A DNA stretch of 64,000 bases, taken from the NCBI GenBank assembly GCA_963710625.1, contig CAVQBG010000016.1:62001-126000 (forward strand), in the 5' to 3' direction. Of the stretch, positions 34,206 through 43,017 are shown in pieces (position 1 is the stretch's first letter; each line of letters starts with the position of its first letter). The DNA comes from Sva-07 sp963710625. Its GTDB lineage: Bacteria > Actinomycetota > Acidimicrobiia > Acidimicrobiales > Ilumatobacteraceae. The notes under the pieces were generated by a model. It saw only the letters and a program-made list of their open reading frames with translations. It had not been told where the DNA came from and ran no database searches. The position numbers were made by a program, and so were the translations under genes.

Positions 34206-34250
34206 CGGTGGTATCCGGCCCGGCGGTATCTGGCCCGGCGGTATCCGGCC
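34206..34250. repeat. three tandem 15-bp repeats in a divergent promoter region
   Basis: CGGTGGTATCCGGCC, CGGCGGTATCTGGCC and CGGCGGTATCCGGCC follow one another without gaps between the divergent rhodanese lipoprotein and GNAT genes. Fifteen base pairs is about one and a half helical turns. They may be a regulatory array or simple slippage. Confidence 0.6.
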
Positions 34251-34287
34251 AGGGTGTCGCCCGCGGGTCGAGTGGGACGTCGTCCCC

Positions 34288-35271
34288 TTGCGCCGGCGCG
34301 TCCAGTGCGCTTCAGTCGATGGAGTGCCGACGGATCCCACCCCCCGGACCATCGACGAGTTCGACCTGCCCGACGGGCGACACCTGGTGGTCCGCACCAC
34401 CTCGGCCGCCGACGCCGTTGGGATCTGCGGGCTCTATCGGGATCTCAGCCTCGACGATCGTCACCGTCGGTTCTTCGGGGCGTTCATGCCGCATCCGGAG
34501 TGGTGCCGTGAGTGGGCGACCGTCGGCGAGCGCGGTGGCTTCGGCGTCGTTGCGGTCGTCACCGACCCCGGCACGGTCACGGATGCCGACGCGAACGATG
34601 GCGTGATCGTCGGCGAAGCCGGCTACGCGATGCGCCACGACGGGGATGGTGACCTGGCGATCACCGTGGCCACCCCGTGGCGCGGCTGGCTGGGGCCGTA
34701 CCTGCTCGATGTGCTCGTGCGGGCTGCCGCCGAGGCCGGCGTGAGGAATCTGCAGGCCGAGGTGCTGCTCGAGAACGGACCGATGCTGTCGCTGCTCCGC
34801 CGACGCGATCCGATCTCGGTCGGTCACGACGACGGGATGGTCCGCCTCAGCATCGGGACCACCGGCGTCACCGCGGATTGGCCACCCGAGGAGACCCGTC
34901 CCCGCGTGCTCGTCGAGGTCGCCGGTCGGCGATGGTCGGGAGAACGGGCGGCCGAGTCGGCAGGGCTCGCGACCGCGCTGTGCGCCGGACCCGGAAGCCG
35001 CGTGCGTCACGGATGTCCGGTGCTCGACGGTGGGTCGTGCCCGCTGGCGCAGGGTGCCGACGCCATCGTGATGCTGCTCGACCCGGACGACGAGCGCAGC
35101 CGACGGCTCGTGGAGGCGCACCGACGGAACTCGCCGGGGACCCCGGTGTTGGTGCGTGCCACCGGTGGTGAGGCCCGGGGCGGACCCGCCGAGGGATGTG
35201 TGGAGATCGAGGGCGACGGACCGACAGCGGTCGCGCAGGTCCTCTCGCTGCTCGCACGTCCGCGTTCGTGA
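34288..35271 (+). CDS. GNAT-fold acetyltransferase-like protein with extra C-terminal domain
   Basis: This protein of up to 327 residues begins with a GNAT-like half (RHLVVRTTSAADAVGICGLY, RHRRFFGAFMPHPEW, VIVGEAGYAM, the PYLLDVLVRAAAEAGVRNLQ helix and EVLLENGPMLSLLRRR). This resembles the acetyltransferase domain of Pat-type protein acetylases. The C-terminal 120 residues (RPRVLVEVAGRRWSGERAAE, CAGPGSRVRHGCPVLDGGSC) look like a second small domain with several cysteines that I do not recognise. The start is unclear: TTG at 34288 or GTG at 34324. Confidence 0.65.
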   Translation: MRRRVQCASVDGVPTDPTPRTIDEFDLPDGRHLVVRTTSAADAVGICGLYRDLSLDDRHRRFFGAFMPHPEWCREWATVGERGGFGVVAVVTDPGTVTDADANDGVIVGEAGYAMRHDGDGDLAITVATPWRGWLGPYLLDVLVRAAAEAGVRNLQAEVLLENGPMLSLLRRRDPISVGHDDGMVRLSIGTTGVTADWPPEETRPRVLVEVAGRRWSGERAAESAGLATALCAGPGSRVRHGCPVLDGGSCPLAQGADAIVMLLDPDDERSRRLVEAHRRNSPGTPVLVRATGGEARGGPAEGCVEIEGDGPTAVAQVLSLLARPRS

Positions 35272-35284
35272 CGGCGAGCTTCGT

Positions 35285-36145
35285 TCAACCGAAGAAGATG
35301 CGCAACGCCGATGCCTCGACGACGCTGCCGTCCACCGGGCTACGCGAGAGCAGCACCAGCGCACCGCCTCCGGAGCCGGGGCTCGTGAACTCGATCGTGT
35401 CGCTGAACGGCCCTCGCTCGGGGGCGCCGCTGCCGGTGACGAACCCGACGTAGATCGGCTCGCCGTTGCCGTCGGCGCGCAGCTCGACGTCGACAGTGCC
35501 CTCGAAGGCCGAGGCGCTCCCGGAGATGTTCAACGGACTCTCGACCACCTCGCCCTGCTCGGGTTCGTCGACGGCGATGTTCTCGGACACGGCGCCCAGC
35601 ACCCACCAGCTGTCGTCGGCGGTCAGTTGGCGGACGAACACCACCGTCCACGGTCCGACGTCGCCTACCCGGAGTTCGACCTCTCCGGACCGGTTGTCGC
35701 CTGCCTGGAACTCACCGACCGCGGGATCGGTGAACCCGAGGTAGTCGATCGCGAAGCTCTCGACGGCGTCGATCGGCTCGGCGAAACGTGTCGATGTCTC
35801 GACCCACGGCCAGATCGCGTCGCGCGCCGCGACCTCATCGGAGTCGGGGACAGCCGTCGAGGTCGGCTCCGGTGCGACCGTGCCAGGCGTGGTCTCGACC
35901 GGTGCATCGGTCGACGCAACCGGCTGGGTGGTGGCAGCGGGTTCGGTGTCCGTGGTGGTGGCGACCGTGGCGGCGACGTCGGCCGTGGCGACGTCGGTCG
36001 TCGCCGCCGATTCGGTGTCGTCGTCACCACCGGTGAACACCACCAGAGCGACCACGAGCGCTCCGATGGCGACCAGGACGACCGCAATCAGCGGCCAGCG
36101 GCGGGAGCCCGCCCCGTCGGCGTCGTTCGTCGGGGTCTCGGTCAC
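35285..36145 (-). CDS. membrane-anchored Gmad2-domain protein
   Basis: This 286-residue protein has a short cytoplasmic N-terminus, one TM helix (WPLIAVVLVAIGALVVALVV), a Thr/Ala/Val-rich linker of about 70 residues and an extracellular part. The C-terminal domain (EPEQGEVVESPLNISGSA, FEGTVDVELRADG, ending in ALRIFFG) is a Gmad2 immunoglobulin-like fold, found in germination-type and envelope proteins. It starts 12 bp after the ACP gene ends on the same strand, so it may be the last gene of the E1-E2-ACP operon, though its predicted role is unrelated. Confidence 0.75.
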   Translation of the reverse strand: MTETPTNDADGAGSRRWPLIAVVLVAIGALVVALVVFTGGDDDTESAATTDVATADVAATVATTTDTEPAATTQPVASTDAPVETTPGTVAPEPTSTAVPDSDEVAARDAIWPWVETSTRFAEPIDAVESFAIDYLGFTDPAVGEFQAGDNRSGEVELRVGDVGPWTVVFVRQLTADDSWWVLGAVSENIAVDEPEQGEVVESPLNISGSASAFEGTVDVELRADGNGEPIYVGFVTGSGAPERGPFSDTIEFTSPGSGGGALVLLSRSPVDGSVVEASALRIFFG

Positions 36146-36157
36146 GTCATCATCCGA

Positions 36158-36442
36158 TCAGTCGGCGGCACGGAGGTAGTCGCGAAGTGCGTTGACGGTG
36201 GTGAGGCGGGGGTAGTCGCGCTCGGGGATTTCGCAGCCCGACTGCGTGGCGAGACGTGTCATCACCGCGAGGTGATCCATCGAATCGAGTTGGAGCTCGG
36301 TCCACAGGTCGATGTCGTGGTCGAGATCGCCGAGTTCGGGCTCCAACTCGGGCGCGACGTCGGCGATCGCCGACAGGATCATCGCCACCGTGTCGACCAC
36401 GGGGTGGTCGGACGGGCTGGGCAGGGTTGCGTCGGTGTTCAC
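36158..36442 (-). CDS. acyl carrier protein in a 2-oxoacid dehydrogenase operon
   Basis: This 94-residue ACP has the phosphopantetheine serine in LQLDSMDHLAVMTRLA (S54), an acidic helix before it and the final LTTVNALRDYL helix. The GTG start at 36442 overlaps the E2 stop as GTGA, so it is translationally coupled to the E2 acyltransferase. No fatty-acid or polyketide synthase genes are nearby, so it is probably dedicated to this operon, perhaps taking an acyl group from the E2 lipoyl arm or from the CoA ligase. Confidence 0.85.
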   Translation of the reverse strand: MNTDATLPSPSDHPVVDTVAMILSAIADVAPELEPELGDLDHDIDLWTELQLDSMDHLAVMTRLATQSGCEIPERDYPRLTTVNALRDYLRAAD

Positions 36443-37665
36443 AGGTCCTCCGGGTGTTCGAGGTGGTCGGCGATGGTGGCGAGGAATCGGCTGCCGTCGG
36501 CGCCGTCGGTGGCGCGGTGGTCGGCGGCGAGTGTTGCCGTGACGATCGGTCGGATGGTGACGAGGTCCTCGACCACCCAGGGACGCAGACGAGAGCGGCC
36601 GAAACCGACGAGCGCCAATTGCGGCGGCGAGATGACACCGTGCACCAGGTCGGCACCGGTGTCGCCGAGGTGGGTGATCGTGATCGTCGAGCCGGTCATC
36701 CAACTCGCTCGGAGCGTGCCGCTCCGAGCCGCGGCGACCAACTCGTTGAGCCGCTCCATCACCTCGTCGAGCGAGCGACGATCGGCCGCTTCGACGTGGG
36801 GGGCGACCAGGCCGCCCCGGCGCAGCGAGATCGCCATGGCGACGTTGATCGAATCGGCGGGCTCGGCGTGGTCGTCGATCCACGCTCCGTTGAACTCCCG
36901 GTGTTTCGCTGCGGCGAGTGCAACCGCGCGGATCAGGCAGGCGGCAGGGAGCACCCGCTCGGTGATCGGACGGCTCGCGTTGCGTTCCGTGAGCCAGGCG
37001 TCGAGCGGGCCGACGTCGATGTCACGGGCGAGGTGATAGTGCGGGATCTCACGGTTCGAACGGCTCATTCGCTCGGCGATCAACGCCCGCATCGACGCAG
37101 GGGTCCGCCGCCGCTCCGGAGCGGTGCTCGCCGGGGTGCTCGCGACGGTGGCGGTCGCCGTCCGGCGGATGTCGGCTTCGACCACCGCGCCGTGCGGTCC
37201 GGTTCCCTCGATCGTCGACAGGTCGAGGCCTCGTTCGGCGGCGAGTCGTCGAGCGAACGGCGATGCGAGCACGCGTCGGTCGTGGCTCGCCGCCGGCGGT
37301 GGCTCGCGGAATGGTGCGGTGACGTCGGTGCTCGACGGTTGCGGCGCCGGCTGGCTCGTGGGGCTCGACGGCTCACCGGAGGCGGCGCCGTGGTCGGCGG
37401 CGACATGGCGCAACCTGATGATCGGCGTGCCGACGTCGATCAGTTCACCGACCGGAACCAAAAACTCCTCCACGACGCCGTCGTGCCAGATCTCGATGTC
37501 GATGTCGGACTTCTCGGTCTCCACCACGGCCATCAGGTCGCCTCGGCGCACCGTGTCGCCGACCTCGACGCGCCACTCGACCACCCGACCTTCGTCCATG
37601 TCGGCGCCGAGCGACGGCAGGAGGTAGTCGAAGCACGACGTGTCGAGGTCGGTCGAATCGCTCAC
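36439..37665 (-). CDS. dihydrolipoamide acyltransferase (E2) of a 2-oxoacid dehydrogenase complex
   Basis: This 408-residue E2 has one lipoyl domain with the lipoyl lysine in VVETEKSDIDIEI (K52). A peripheral subunit-binding domain follows (about 130-165, ASPFARRLAAERGLDLSTIE), then a proline/alanine/threonine linker and the catalytic acyltransferase domain ending with the HRATDGADGSRFL active site. The PSBD implies an E3 partner, but no lpd gene is in the window. GTG at 37665 overlaps the E1beta stop. The substrate (pyruvate, acetoin or branched 2-oxoacid) cannot be fixed by eye. Confidence 0.9.
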   Translation of the reverse strand: MSDSTDLDTSCFDYLLPSLGADMDEGRVVEWRVEVGDTVRRGDLMAVVETEKSDIDIEIWHDGVVEEFLVPVGELIDVGTPIIRLRHVAADHGAASGEPSSPTSQPAPQPSSTDVTAPFREPPPAASHDRRVLASPFARRLAAERGLDLSTIEGTGPHGAVVEADIRRTATATVASTPASTAPERRRTPASMRALIAERMSRSNREIPHYHLARDIDVGPLDAWLTERNASRPITERVLPAACLIRAVALAAAKHREFNGAWIDDHAEPADSINVAMAISLRRGGLVAPHVEAADRRSLDEVMERLNELVAAARSGTLRASWMTGSTITITHLGDTGADLVHGVISPPQLALVGFGRSRLRPWVVEDLVTIRPIVTATLAADHRATDGADGSRFLATIADHLEHPEDL

Positions 37666-38678
37666 TGGTCTCCGACGAGTGCTCGGGCGCTGGCGACGAT
37701 CTCGTCCACCTGCGGGATCGCTGCGGTCTCGAGATGCTTGGCGTACGGGATCGGCACTTCGGTGCTCGCGAGGCGCACCACCGGCGCATCGAGCGACCAG
37801 AAGCAGCGCTCGGTGAGGCTGGCCGCGATCTCCGCGTTCAGGCCACCGGTGCGCCACCCTTCGTCGACGACCAGCGCGCGGTGTGTGCGATCGAGCGACG
37901 CTGCCAGGGTGTCGATGTCGAGCGGCCGCAGCGATCGCAGGTCGATCACTTCTGCCGACACGCCGGCTGCGGCCAGCTGATCGGCGGCTGCGATCGCCTT
38001 GGGCACCATGCCGGCCGATGCGATGATGCTCAGGTCGGAGCCTGAACGTCGGATCGCTGCGCGCTCAAGGTCGACCGGTCCGAGCGCAGGATCGACGGGG
38101 CCTCGGTCGTTGTAGAGAGCGGAGTGTTCGAAGATGATCACCGGGTTCGGATCGGCCAGCGCGGTCGGCAGCATCCATCGGGCGTCCTCCGGTGTCGCCG
38201 GCGCCACCACCTTCAGGCCGGGAACGTGGGCGAACCAGCCTTCGAGACTGTGGGAGTGCTGGGCCGCAAGTTGCCGCCCGGCCCCCGTCGTGGTCCGTAC
38301 GACCAGCGGCACGTTGAACTGACCGCCCGACATGTGCAGCAGTGTCGCCGCGGTGTTCACCAGCTGATCGAGTGCGAGCAGGCTGAAGTTCACCGTCATG
38401 ATCTCGACGATCGGGCGCAGCCCACCCAGCGCAGCACCGATCCCCGCTCCGACGAACCCCGATTCCGACAGTGGAGTGTTCCGCACCCGGTCGCGACCGA
38501 ACTCCTCGTACAGGCCCTTCGTGACGGCGTACGTACCGCCGTAGTCGGCGACGTCCTCGCCCATGATGAACACGCGCTCGTCGGTCGCAAGGGCATCGCG
38601 GATCGCCTCACGCATGGCGTCGCGGTAGGTCATCGTGGGCGTCTCGACCGCGGTGGGGTCGGAGGTGAGATCGCTCAC
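37662..38678 (-). CDS. 2-oxoacid dehydrogenase E1 beta subunit
   Basis: This 338-residue beta subunit of a heterotetrameric ThDP-dependent E1 contains MTYRDAMREAIRDAL, FIMGEDVADYGGTYAVTKGL, NTPLSESGFVGAGIGAALGG, and the DLRSLRPLD and EGWRTGG C-terminal motifs, all standard for pyruvate or acetoin/branched-chain E1beta. The GTG at 38678 overlaps the E1alpha stop (GTGA); 38684 is a longer GTG option. It is coupled to E2 downstream by GTGA. Confidence 0.92.
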   Translation of the reverse strand: MSDLTSDPTAVETPTMTYRDAMREAIRDALATDERVFIMGEDVADYGGTYAVTKGLYEEFGRDRVRNTPLSESGFVGAGIGAALGGLRPIVEIMTVNFSLLALDQLVNTAATLLHMSGGQFNVPLVVRTTTGAGRQLAAQHSHSLEGWFAHVPGLKVVAPATPEDARWMLPTALADPNPVIIFEHSALYNDRGPVDPALGPVDLERAAIRRSGSDLSIIASAGMVPKAIAAADQLAAAGVSAEVIDLRSLRPLDIDTLAASLDRTHRALVVDEGWRTGGLNAEIAASLTERCFWSLDAPVVRLASTEVPIPYAKHLETAAIPQVDEIVASARALVGDQ

Positions 38679-39739
38679 GGCCACACCTCGTCATCGTCGT
38701 CGCTCGTCTCGTCGTCGCTCGTCGTGCCGCTCGGCGCGGGTCCGCTCCCGGTGATCGGGGCGGGCCTCGGGCGGGTGACATGATCCGTCAGGGTCTCGAT
38801 CGACTCGAGCGGTGCTGCGTCGGCGGCGTCGACCGCGGCTTCGGTCTCGGCTCGTGCGGCCGCCCACATCGCCTCGACATCGTCGTCGGTGACGACACCG
38901 TCGGCCACCAGGCGAGCTGCGAAGGTCATGATCGGGTCGCGCTCCTTCCACCGTTCCACCTCAGCGGGATCGCGGTACAGCTCGGGGTCGAACATCGAGT
39001 GGGCGCGGAACCGGTAGGTCTGGAACTCGATGAACATCGGGCCGCCATCGGCTCGGATCGCCGCGAGCGCCTTCGTGGTGGCCCGGTGCACTTCGGCGAC
39101 GTCCATGCCGTCGACGCTCCACGCCGGGATGGCGTAGCTCGCTGCTTTGAGGGCGAGGTCGATCTGCGACTCGCTCGAACGCAGCGACGTGCCCATCGCG
39201 TAGCGGTTGTTCTCGCAGCAGAACAGCACGGGCACGTTCCACAGCGCGGCGAGGTTCATCGCTTCGTGGAACTCGCCCTCGGCGACGGCTCCCTCGCCGA
39301 AGAAGCAGACCGTCACGGCGCCCGAACGCCCGAGGACCTGATCGGCGAGGCCGAGGCCGACGGCGACGGGGAGGTGACCACCGACGATCGCGTTGCCGCC
39401 GAAGAACCGCGTCGCTGCGTCGAACAGGTGCATCGACCCGCCTCGTCCGCCCGAGCAGCCGGTCGACTTGCCGAACATCTCGCACATGATCGACTCGGCC
39501 GAGACGCCGCGCAGCAACGCGTGGCCGTGTTCGCGGTACGTGGCCAGTACGGCGTCGTCGGGCCGCAGACAACTCATCACCCCCGAGGCGATCGCCTCCT
39601 CGCCGATGTACAGGTGCAGGAAGCCGCGGATCTTCGACTCGCCGTAGAGTTCGGCGCAGCGCTCCTCGAAGACCCGTATCCGGATCATGTCGGCGAGCAG
39701 TGAACGCCACAGGTCGTGCTGGGCGGTCTCGGTGGTCAT
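38675..39739 (-). CDS. 2-oxoacid dehydrogenase E1 alpha subunit
   Basis: This 354-residue alpha subunit has the ThDP motif CFFGEGAVAEGEFHEAMNLA and ENNRYAMGT, and the REHGHALLRG and GGRGGSMHLFD segments typical of E1alpha of the pyruvate/acetoin type. The C-terminus carries an acidic, low-complexity tail after residue 330 (DDETSDDDDEVWP), longer than usual. ATG at 39739 overlaps the stop of the CoA ligase gene. Like the other enzymes here it is on the minus strand of a six-gene coupled operon. Confidence 0.92.
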   Translation of the reverse strand: MTTETAQHDLWRSLLADMIRIRVFEERCAELYGESKIRGFLHLYIGEEAIASGVMSCLRPDDAVLATYREHGHALLRGVSAESIMCEMFGKSTGCSGGRGGSMHLFDAATRFFGGNAIVGGHLPVAVGLGLADQVLGRSGAVTVCFFGEGAVAEGEFHEAMNLAALWNVPVLFCCENNRYAMGTSLRSSESQIDLALKAASYAIPAWSVDGMDVAEVHRATTKALAAIRADGGPMFIEFQTYRFRAHSMFDPELYRDPAEVERWKERDPIMTFAARLVADGVVTDDDVEAMWAAARAETEAAVDAADAAPLESIETLTDHVTRPRPAPITGSGPAPSGTTSDDETSDDDDEVWP

Positions 39740-41550
39740 GTCGCCTCCGCAGTCGACTCGAGCGCGGATGTGTCGCCCTCGTCCTCGCCGAGTTCGCGCG
39801 CCTTCAGGAGGCGGCGCATGATCTTGCCGCTGCGAGTGTGCGGCAGCGACTCGACGAACTCGATCTCCCGTGGTGCGACGGCCGCACCGAGACGCGAGCG
39901 GGCGTGTCCGAGCAGCTCTCGGCGGAGTTCCTCGTCGGCCTCACGGTCGGGAGCGAGGACCACGAATGCCTTGACGATCGTCCCGGCGGTCTCGTCGGGC
40001 TTGCCGATGACGCCGGTCTCGACGACGGCGGGGTGTTCGTCGAGCACCGATTCCACCTCGAACGGTCCGATCAGGTGGCCGGCGGTCTTGATGACGTCGT
40101 CGCCCCTGCCGACGAACCAGAAGTAGCCGTCGGCGTCGCGACGCGCCAGGTCGCCGGACCGGTACCAGCCGTCGACGAACGTCGCGTCATAGCGCTCCTG
40201 CTGATCGAGGTAGCCGCGGAACATCGACGGCCATCCAGCTCGGAGTGCGAGTTCACCGGAGGTCGCCGGGTCGGTGATCTCGACCGGGGCGCCGTCGTCG
40301 TCGATCACGAGTTCGCCGTCGGCGGTCCGGGCCAACAGCGTCGCCTCGATGCCGGGCAACGGGCGTCCCATCGACCCGGCCCGCACGGGTTGCGACCGGT
40401 AGTTGGCGATCATGATCCCACCGGTCTCGGTCTGCCACCAGGTGTCGAGGACGGGGACCTCGAACACCCGCTCACACCACCTGACGGCTTCGGCGTCCAG
40501 TGGCTCGCCGACGCTGGCGAGCAGCCGCAGCGCCCCGAAGTCGTGAGTCGCCGCGAGTTCGGGCCCGAGGCGCTGCAGCATCCGGATCGCTGTCGGTGCG
40601 GTGTAGAAGACGTCGACGGCTTGGAGTTCGAGGATCCGGTACCAGCGTTCGGCGTCGAAGTCGGCTTCGTCGACGATGCTGGTCACGCCGTTGGTGAGCG
40701 GTGCGATGATCCCGTACGAGGTGCCGGTGACCCAGCCGGGGTCTGCGGTGCACCAGAACACGTCGTCGGGGTGCAGGTCGAGGACGAGCCGACCGGTGAG
40801 GTGGTGGGTGACCACGGCACCGTGCACGTGGACTGCTCCCTTGGGCGTGCCGGTCGTGCCGCTCGTGAAGTGCAGGAGCGCCGGCGTCTCGGGATCGGTG
40901 TACCCGATCTCGAACGTCCTGGTGCCGTCGCAGAGGAACGATCCGAACGACATCACCCGGGGTCCGCCCCCTCGACCGTTGGTCGAACCGGCGGTCTGGT
41001 CCTCGGTTGCACCGCACACCAGGATCAGTTCGAGGTCCGGGAGGCGGTCGACGATGCCGGCCACCTTGCGGCGGTAGAGCGTCGGGGTGGTCACCAGCAC
41101 CTTGATGTGCCCGAGCAGGAGTCGCTGGGCGATCGGATCGGGCCCGAACGCCGAGAACAGCGGGGTGAACGTTCCGTGCCCCTTGAGCGTGCCGAGTGCG
41201 GTCACGTAGAGATCCGGGATCCTGCCGGTGAGCGTGGCGACGCCGGTGCCGGGACCGAACCCGTTGTTGCGCAGGGCGCACGCGAACCGGTCGGTGCGTG
41301 TGGCCAGCATCGAATAGGTCAGATCGACGGGTTCCTCCACGTCGGCGGGATCGCGGCCGATCCACCGGATCGCGACGTGATCGCCGCGCCCCGCTCGCAC
41401 GTGACGGTCGAGGGCGAGGTCTGCGATGTTGACGCCGTGTTCGGCATCGGGTCGGCCGCCGAGGTCGTCCCAGGCGCGGTCCCAGTCGAAGGCGGCGACG
41501 GTCGCGTCGTAGTCGACGAGCCAGGGGTCGACGGTCGCCTGAGTGCTCAT
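39736..41550 (-). CDS. acetyl-CoA synthetase-like AMP-forming ligase
   Basis: This 604-residue protein of the ANL superfamily has the P-loop LLHFTSGTTGTPKGAVHVHG, the acetyl-CoA synthetase-type DTWWQTETGGIM motif, YRSGDLA, GRGDDVIKTAGHLIGP and the C-terminal catalytic lysine region TRSGKIMRRLL. The DTWWQTETGG motif favours short acids such as acetate or propionate over long-chain fatty acids. It is shorter than the usual 650-residue Acs. It overlaps E1alpha (ATGA) and the CMD-like gene, so acid activation and oxidative decarboxylation are co-expressed. Confidence 0.88.
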   Translation of the reverse strand: MSTQATVDPWLVDYDATVAAFDWDRAWDDLGGRPDAEHGVNIADLALDRHVRAGRGDHVAIRWIGRDPADVEEPVDLTYSMLATRTDRFACALRNNGFGPGTGVATLTGRIPDLYVTALGTLKGHGTFTPLFSAFGPDPIAQRLLLGHIKVLVTTPTLYRRKVAGIVDRLPDLELILVCGATEDQTAGSTNGRGGGPRVMSFGSFLCDGTRTFEIGYTDPETPALLHFTSGTTGTPKGAVHVHGAVVTHHLTGRLVLDLHPDDVFWCTADPGWVTGTSYGIIAPLTNGVTSIVDEADFDAERWYRILELQAVDVFYTAPTAIRMLQRLGPELAATHDFGALRLLASVGEPLDAEAVRWCERVFEVPVLDTWWQTETGGIMIANYRSQPVRAGSMGRPLPGIEATLLARTADGELVIDDDGAPVEITDPATSGELALRAGWPSMFRGYLDQQERYDATFVDGWYRSGDLARRDADGYFWFVGRGDDVIKTAGHLIGPFEVESVLDEHPAVVETGVIGKPDETAGTIVKAFVVLAPDREADEELRRELLGHARSRLGAAVAPREIEFVESLPHTRSGKIMRRLLKARELGEDEGDTSALESTAEAT

Positions 41551-41891
41551 GGCGAGAACTGCTCCAGCGCTCGCATGGCATGGGTGGCGTAGGTCGATGC
41601 CGGGCCGCCGCCCATGAGGAGGGCGACACCGATCGCTTCGTGGGCCTGCTCCCGGGTCGCCCCGGCTCGCAGGGCGTCGTGCATGTGCAGGGCGATGCAG
41701 TCGTCGCAGCGCTGCGCGATGGCGATCGCCACCGCCATCAGCTCCTTGGTGGCCTGGGGCAGGGCGCCGTCGGCGACGGCGGAGCGGTGCAGCTCGCCGA
41801 AGCCCTTCATCTGTGCCGGGATCGCAGCCATGAGATCTCGATAGCCCTGGCGGAGTTCCGAACGGTGGGCCGGGAAGTCCTGAACGGTCAT
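41547..41891 (-). CDS. AhpD-like CMD family protein, first gene of the ACS-E1-E2-ACP operon
   Basis: This 114-residue single-domain CMD protein has the redox motif RCDDCIALHMHDAL (C-x-x-C-x-x-x-H). In mycobacteria AhpD links lipoylated E2 and dihydrolipoamide dehydrogenase to peroxide reduction; an AhpD-like protein beside a lipoyl E2 operon therefore makes functional sense. The ATG at 41891 is preferred; one at 41900 is possible. A DosR-like box lies 36 bp upstream of 41891. Its stop overlaps the ligase start. Confidence 0.8.
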   Translation of the reverse strand: MTVQDFPAHRSELRQGYRDLMAAIPAQMKGFGELHRSAVADGALPQATKELMAVAIAIAQRCDDCIALHMHDALRAGATREQAHEAIGVALLMGGGPASTYATHAMRALEQFSP

Positions 41892-41927
41892 GGAACCCAT
41901 GGTGGGTGGAGACGGCCGACCGTGCCA

Positions 41928-41941
41928 GGGAACAAGGTCAT
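41928..41941 (-). promoter_or_regulatory. DosR-like box for the AhpD-ACS-E1-E2-ACP operon
   Basis: In gene direction the site reads ATGACCTTGTTCCC, 36 bp before the ATG at 41891. It matches the shared pattern at all fixed positions except G10. Together with the box at 41957 it forms an inverted pair, one facing each divergent transcript. Confidence 0.5.
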
Positions 41942-41956
41942 CCGCGGCGCACCCGC

Positions 41957-41970
41957 ATGACCTTTGGCCC
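41957..41970 (+). promoter_or_regulatory. DosR-like box for the tandem USP gene
   Basis: ATGACCTTTGGCCC matches the shared pattern completely and differs from the DosR core GGGACTTTAGTCCC at a few positions. It ends 72 bp before the USP start at 42043. The inverted partner is 15 bp away at 41928-41941. Confidence 0.55.
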
Positions 41971-42042
41971 TGCCTCTGGCGGTGGATTCATGGCTTGATC
42001 GTTGCCATGGCTCGGGCAGCATCGCCGGGGGAAGGGACCGAC

Positions 42043-43017
42043 ATGGTGATGACAGGGGATGATGTGGCGACGCACGCGCCAGCGACGAGCGAGACGGCCG
42101 AACGTCACGAGGGACGCTGGGTCGTCGGGATCGATGGATCGGACTGCGCGTCCAATGCGTTGCGCTGGGCCATCACTCATGCCCCCGGTCGCGCGACCGA
42201 CCTGGAACTGGTCATGGCATGGCAGTCGCCGGTCGTCGGGGCCTACCCGATGTCGAGCCCGGCGGTCCTCAGCTTCGACGACATCGAACTGCGGGATCGG
42301 GCCGCCGCCGACACCGAACAGCTCGCGGAGTCGTGTCGGAGCCAAGTCGATCTGCCGGTCGAGGCGTACGTCGGACGCGGCGGCCCAGCGGAGGTCCTGC
42401 TCGCTGCGGCCGACACCGGCGGACTCCTGGTGATCGGCAGCAGGGGACGCGGTGGCTTCGCCCGGTTGCTGCTCGGATCGACGAGCACGCAGTGCGCCAC
42501 CCACGCCCATGTCCCGACCGTCGTCGTTCCCGGCGATGTCGTCCCGGTCGACGCGCGCCGCATCCTCGTCGGATTCGACGGTTCCGCGAACTCGATGGCC
42601 GCGCTGCGGTGGGCGGTCGACTTCGCTGCGCCGGGTTCGACGGTGGTCGTGGTGTGGGTGTGGGACGCGACGCCGCTGGCCGTCGGTTCCGATGCCTTCT
42701 TCTTCCCCGATGCGAGCGACCTCGCGGCCGAGCGGTTCCACCACCTCGTCGAGCCCTTGGACGAAGTGGCGATCCAACGGCGCATCGTCCTCGAACGCGA
42801 GTTCATCCGGGGGACGCCCCGTGCCGCGCTCGCGTCGCAGGCCGACGACGTGGACCTCGTCGTTCTCGGCGCACGCGGGCACGGAGCGGTCGGCTCCGCC
42901 CTGCTCGGGTCGGTGTCGACGTGGATCCTGCACCACGTTCACCGGCCGGTCGCGGTCGTCCCGCTGGACGATCCGCCGCCGCCCCCGACGCCGCCGCCCG
43001 ACACGTTCCACGGGTGA
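42043..43017 (+). CDS. tandem universal stress protein
   Basis: This 324-residue protein has two UspA domains. The first has WVVGIDGSDCASNALRWA and the ATP loop VIGSRGRGGFARLLLGSTS; the second has ILVGFDGSANSMAALRWA and VLGARGHGAVGSALLGSVS. Both G-x2-G-x9-G(S/T) nucleotide loops are complete, so ATP binding is likely. It ends in a proline-rich tail. ATG at 42043 has GGGAAGGG about 7 bp upstream. It precedes the DevR-like gene by 60 bp and is preceded by DosR-like boxes, as are many USPs in the mycobacterial dormancy regulon. Confidence 0.88.
   Translation: MVMTGDDVATHAPATSETAERHEGRWVVGIDGSDCASNALRWAITHAPGRATDLELVMAWQSPVVGAYPMSSPAVLSFDDIELRDRAAADTEQLAESCRSQVDLPVEAYVGRGGPAEVLLAAADTGGLLVIGSRGRGGFARLLLGSTSTQCATHAHVPTVVVPGDVVPVDARRILVGFDGSANSMAALRWAVDFAAPGSTVVVVWVWDATPLAVGSDAFFFPDASDLAAERFHHLVEPLDEVAIQRRIVLEREFIRGTPRAALASQADDVDLVVLGARGHGAVGSALLGSVSTWILHHVHRPVAVVPLDDPPPPPTPPPDTFHG

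Noticed and set aside
34206..34250. 15-bp tandem repeats considered as a CRISPR array or plasmid iterons
   Set aside because: There are no spacers, only three units, and no cas or replication initiator genes nearby.
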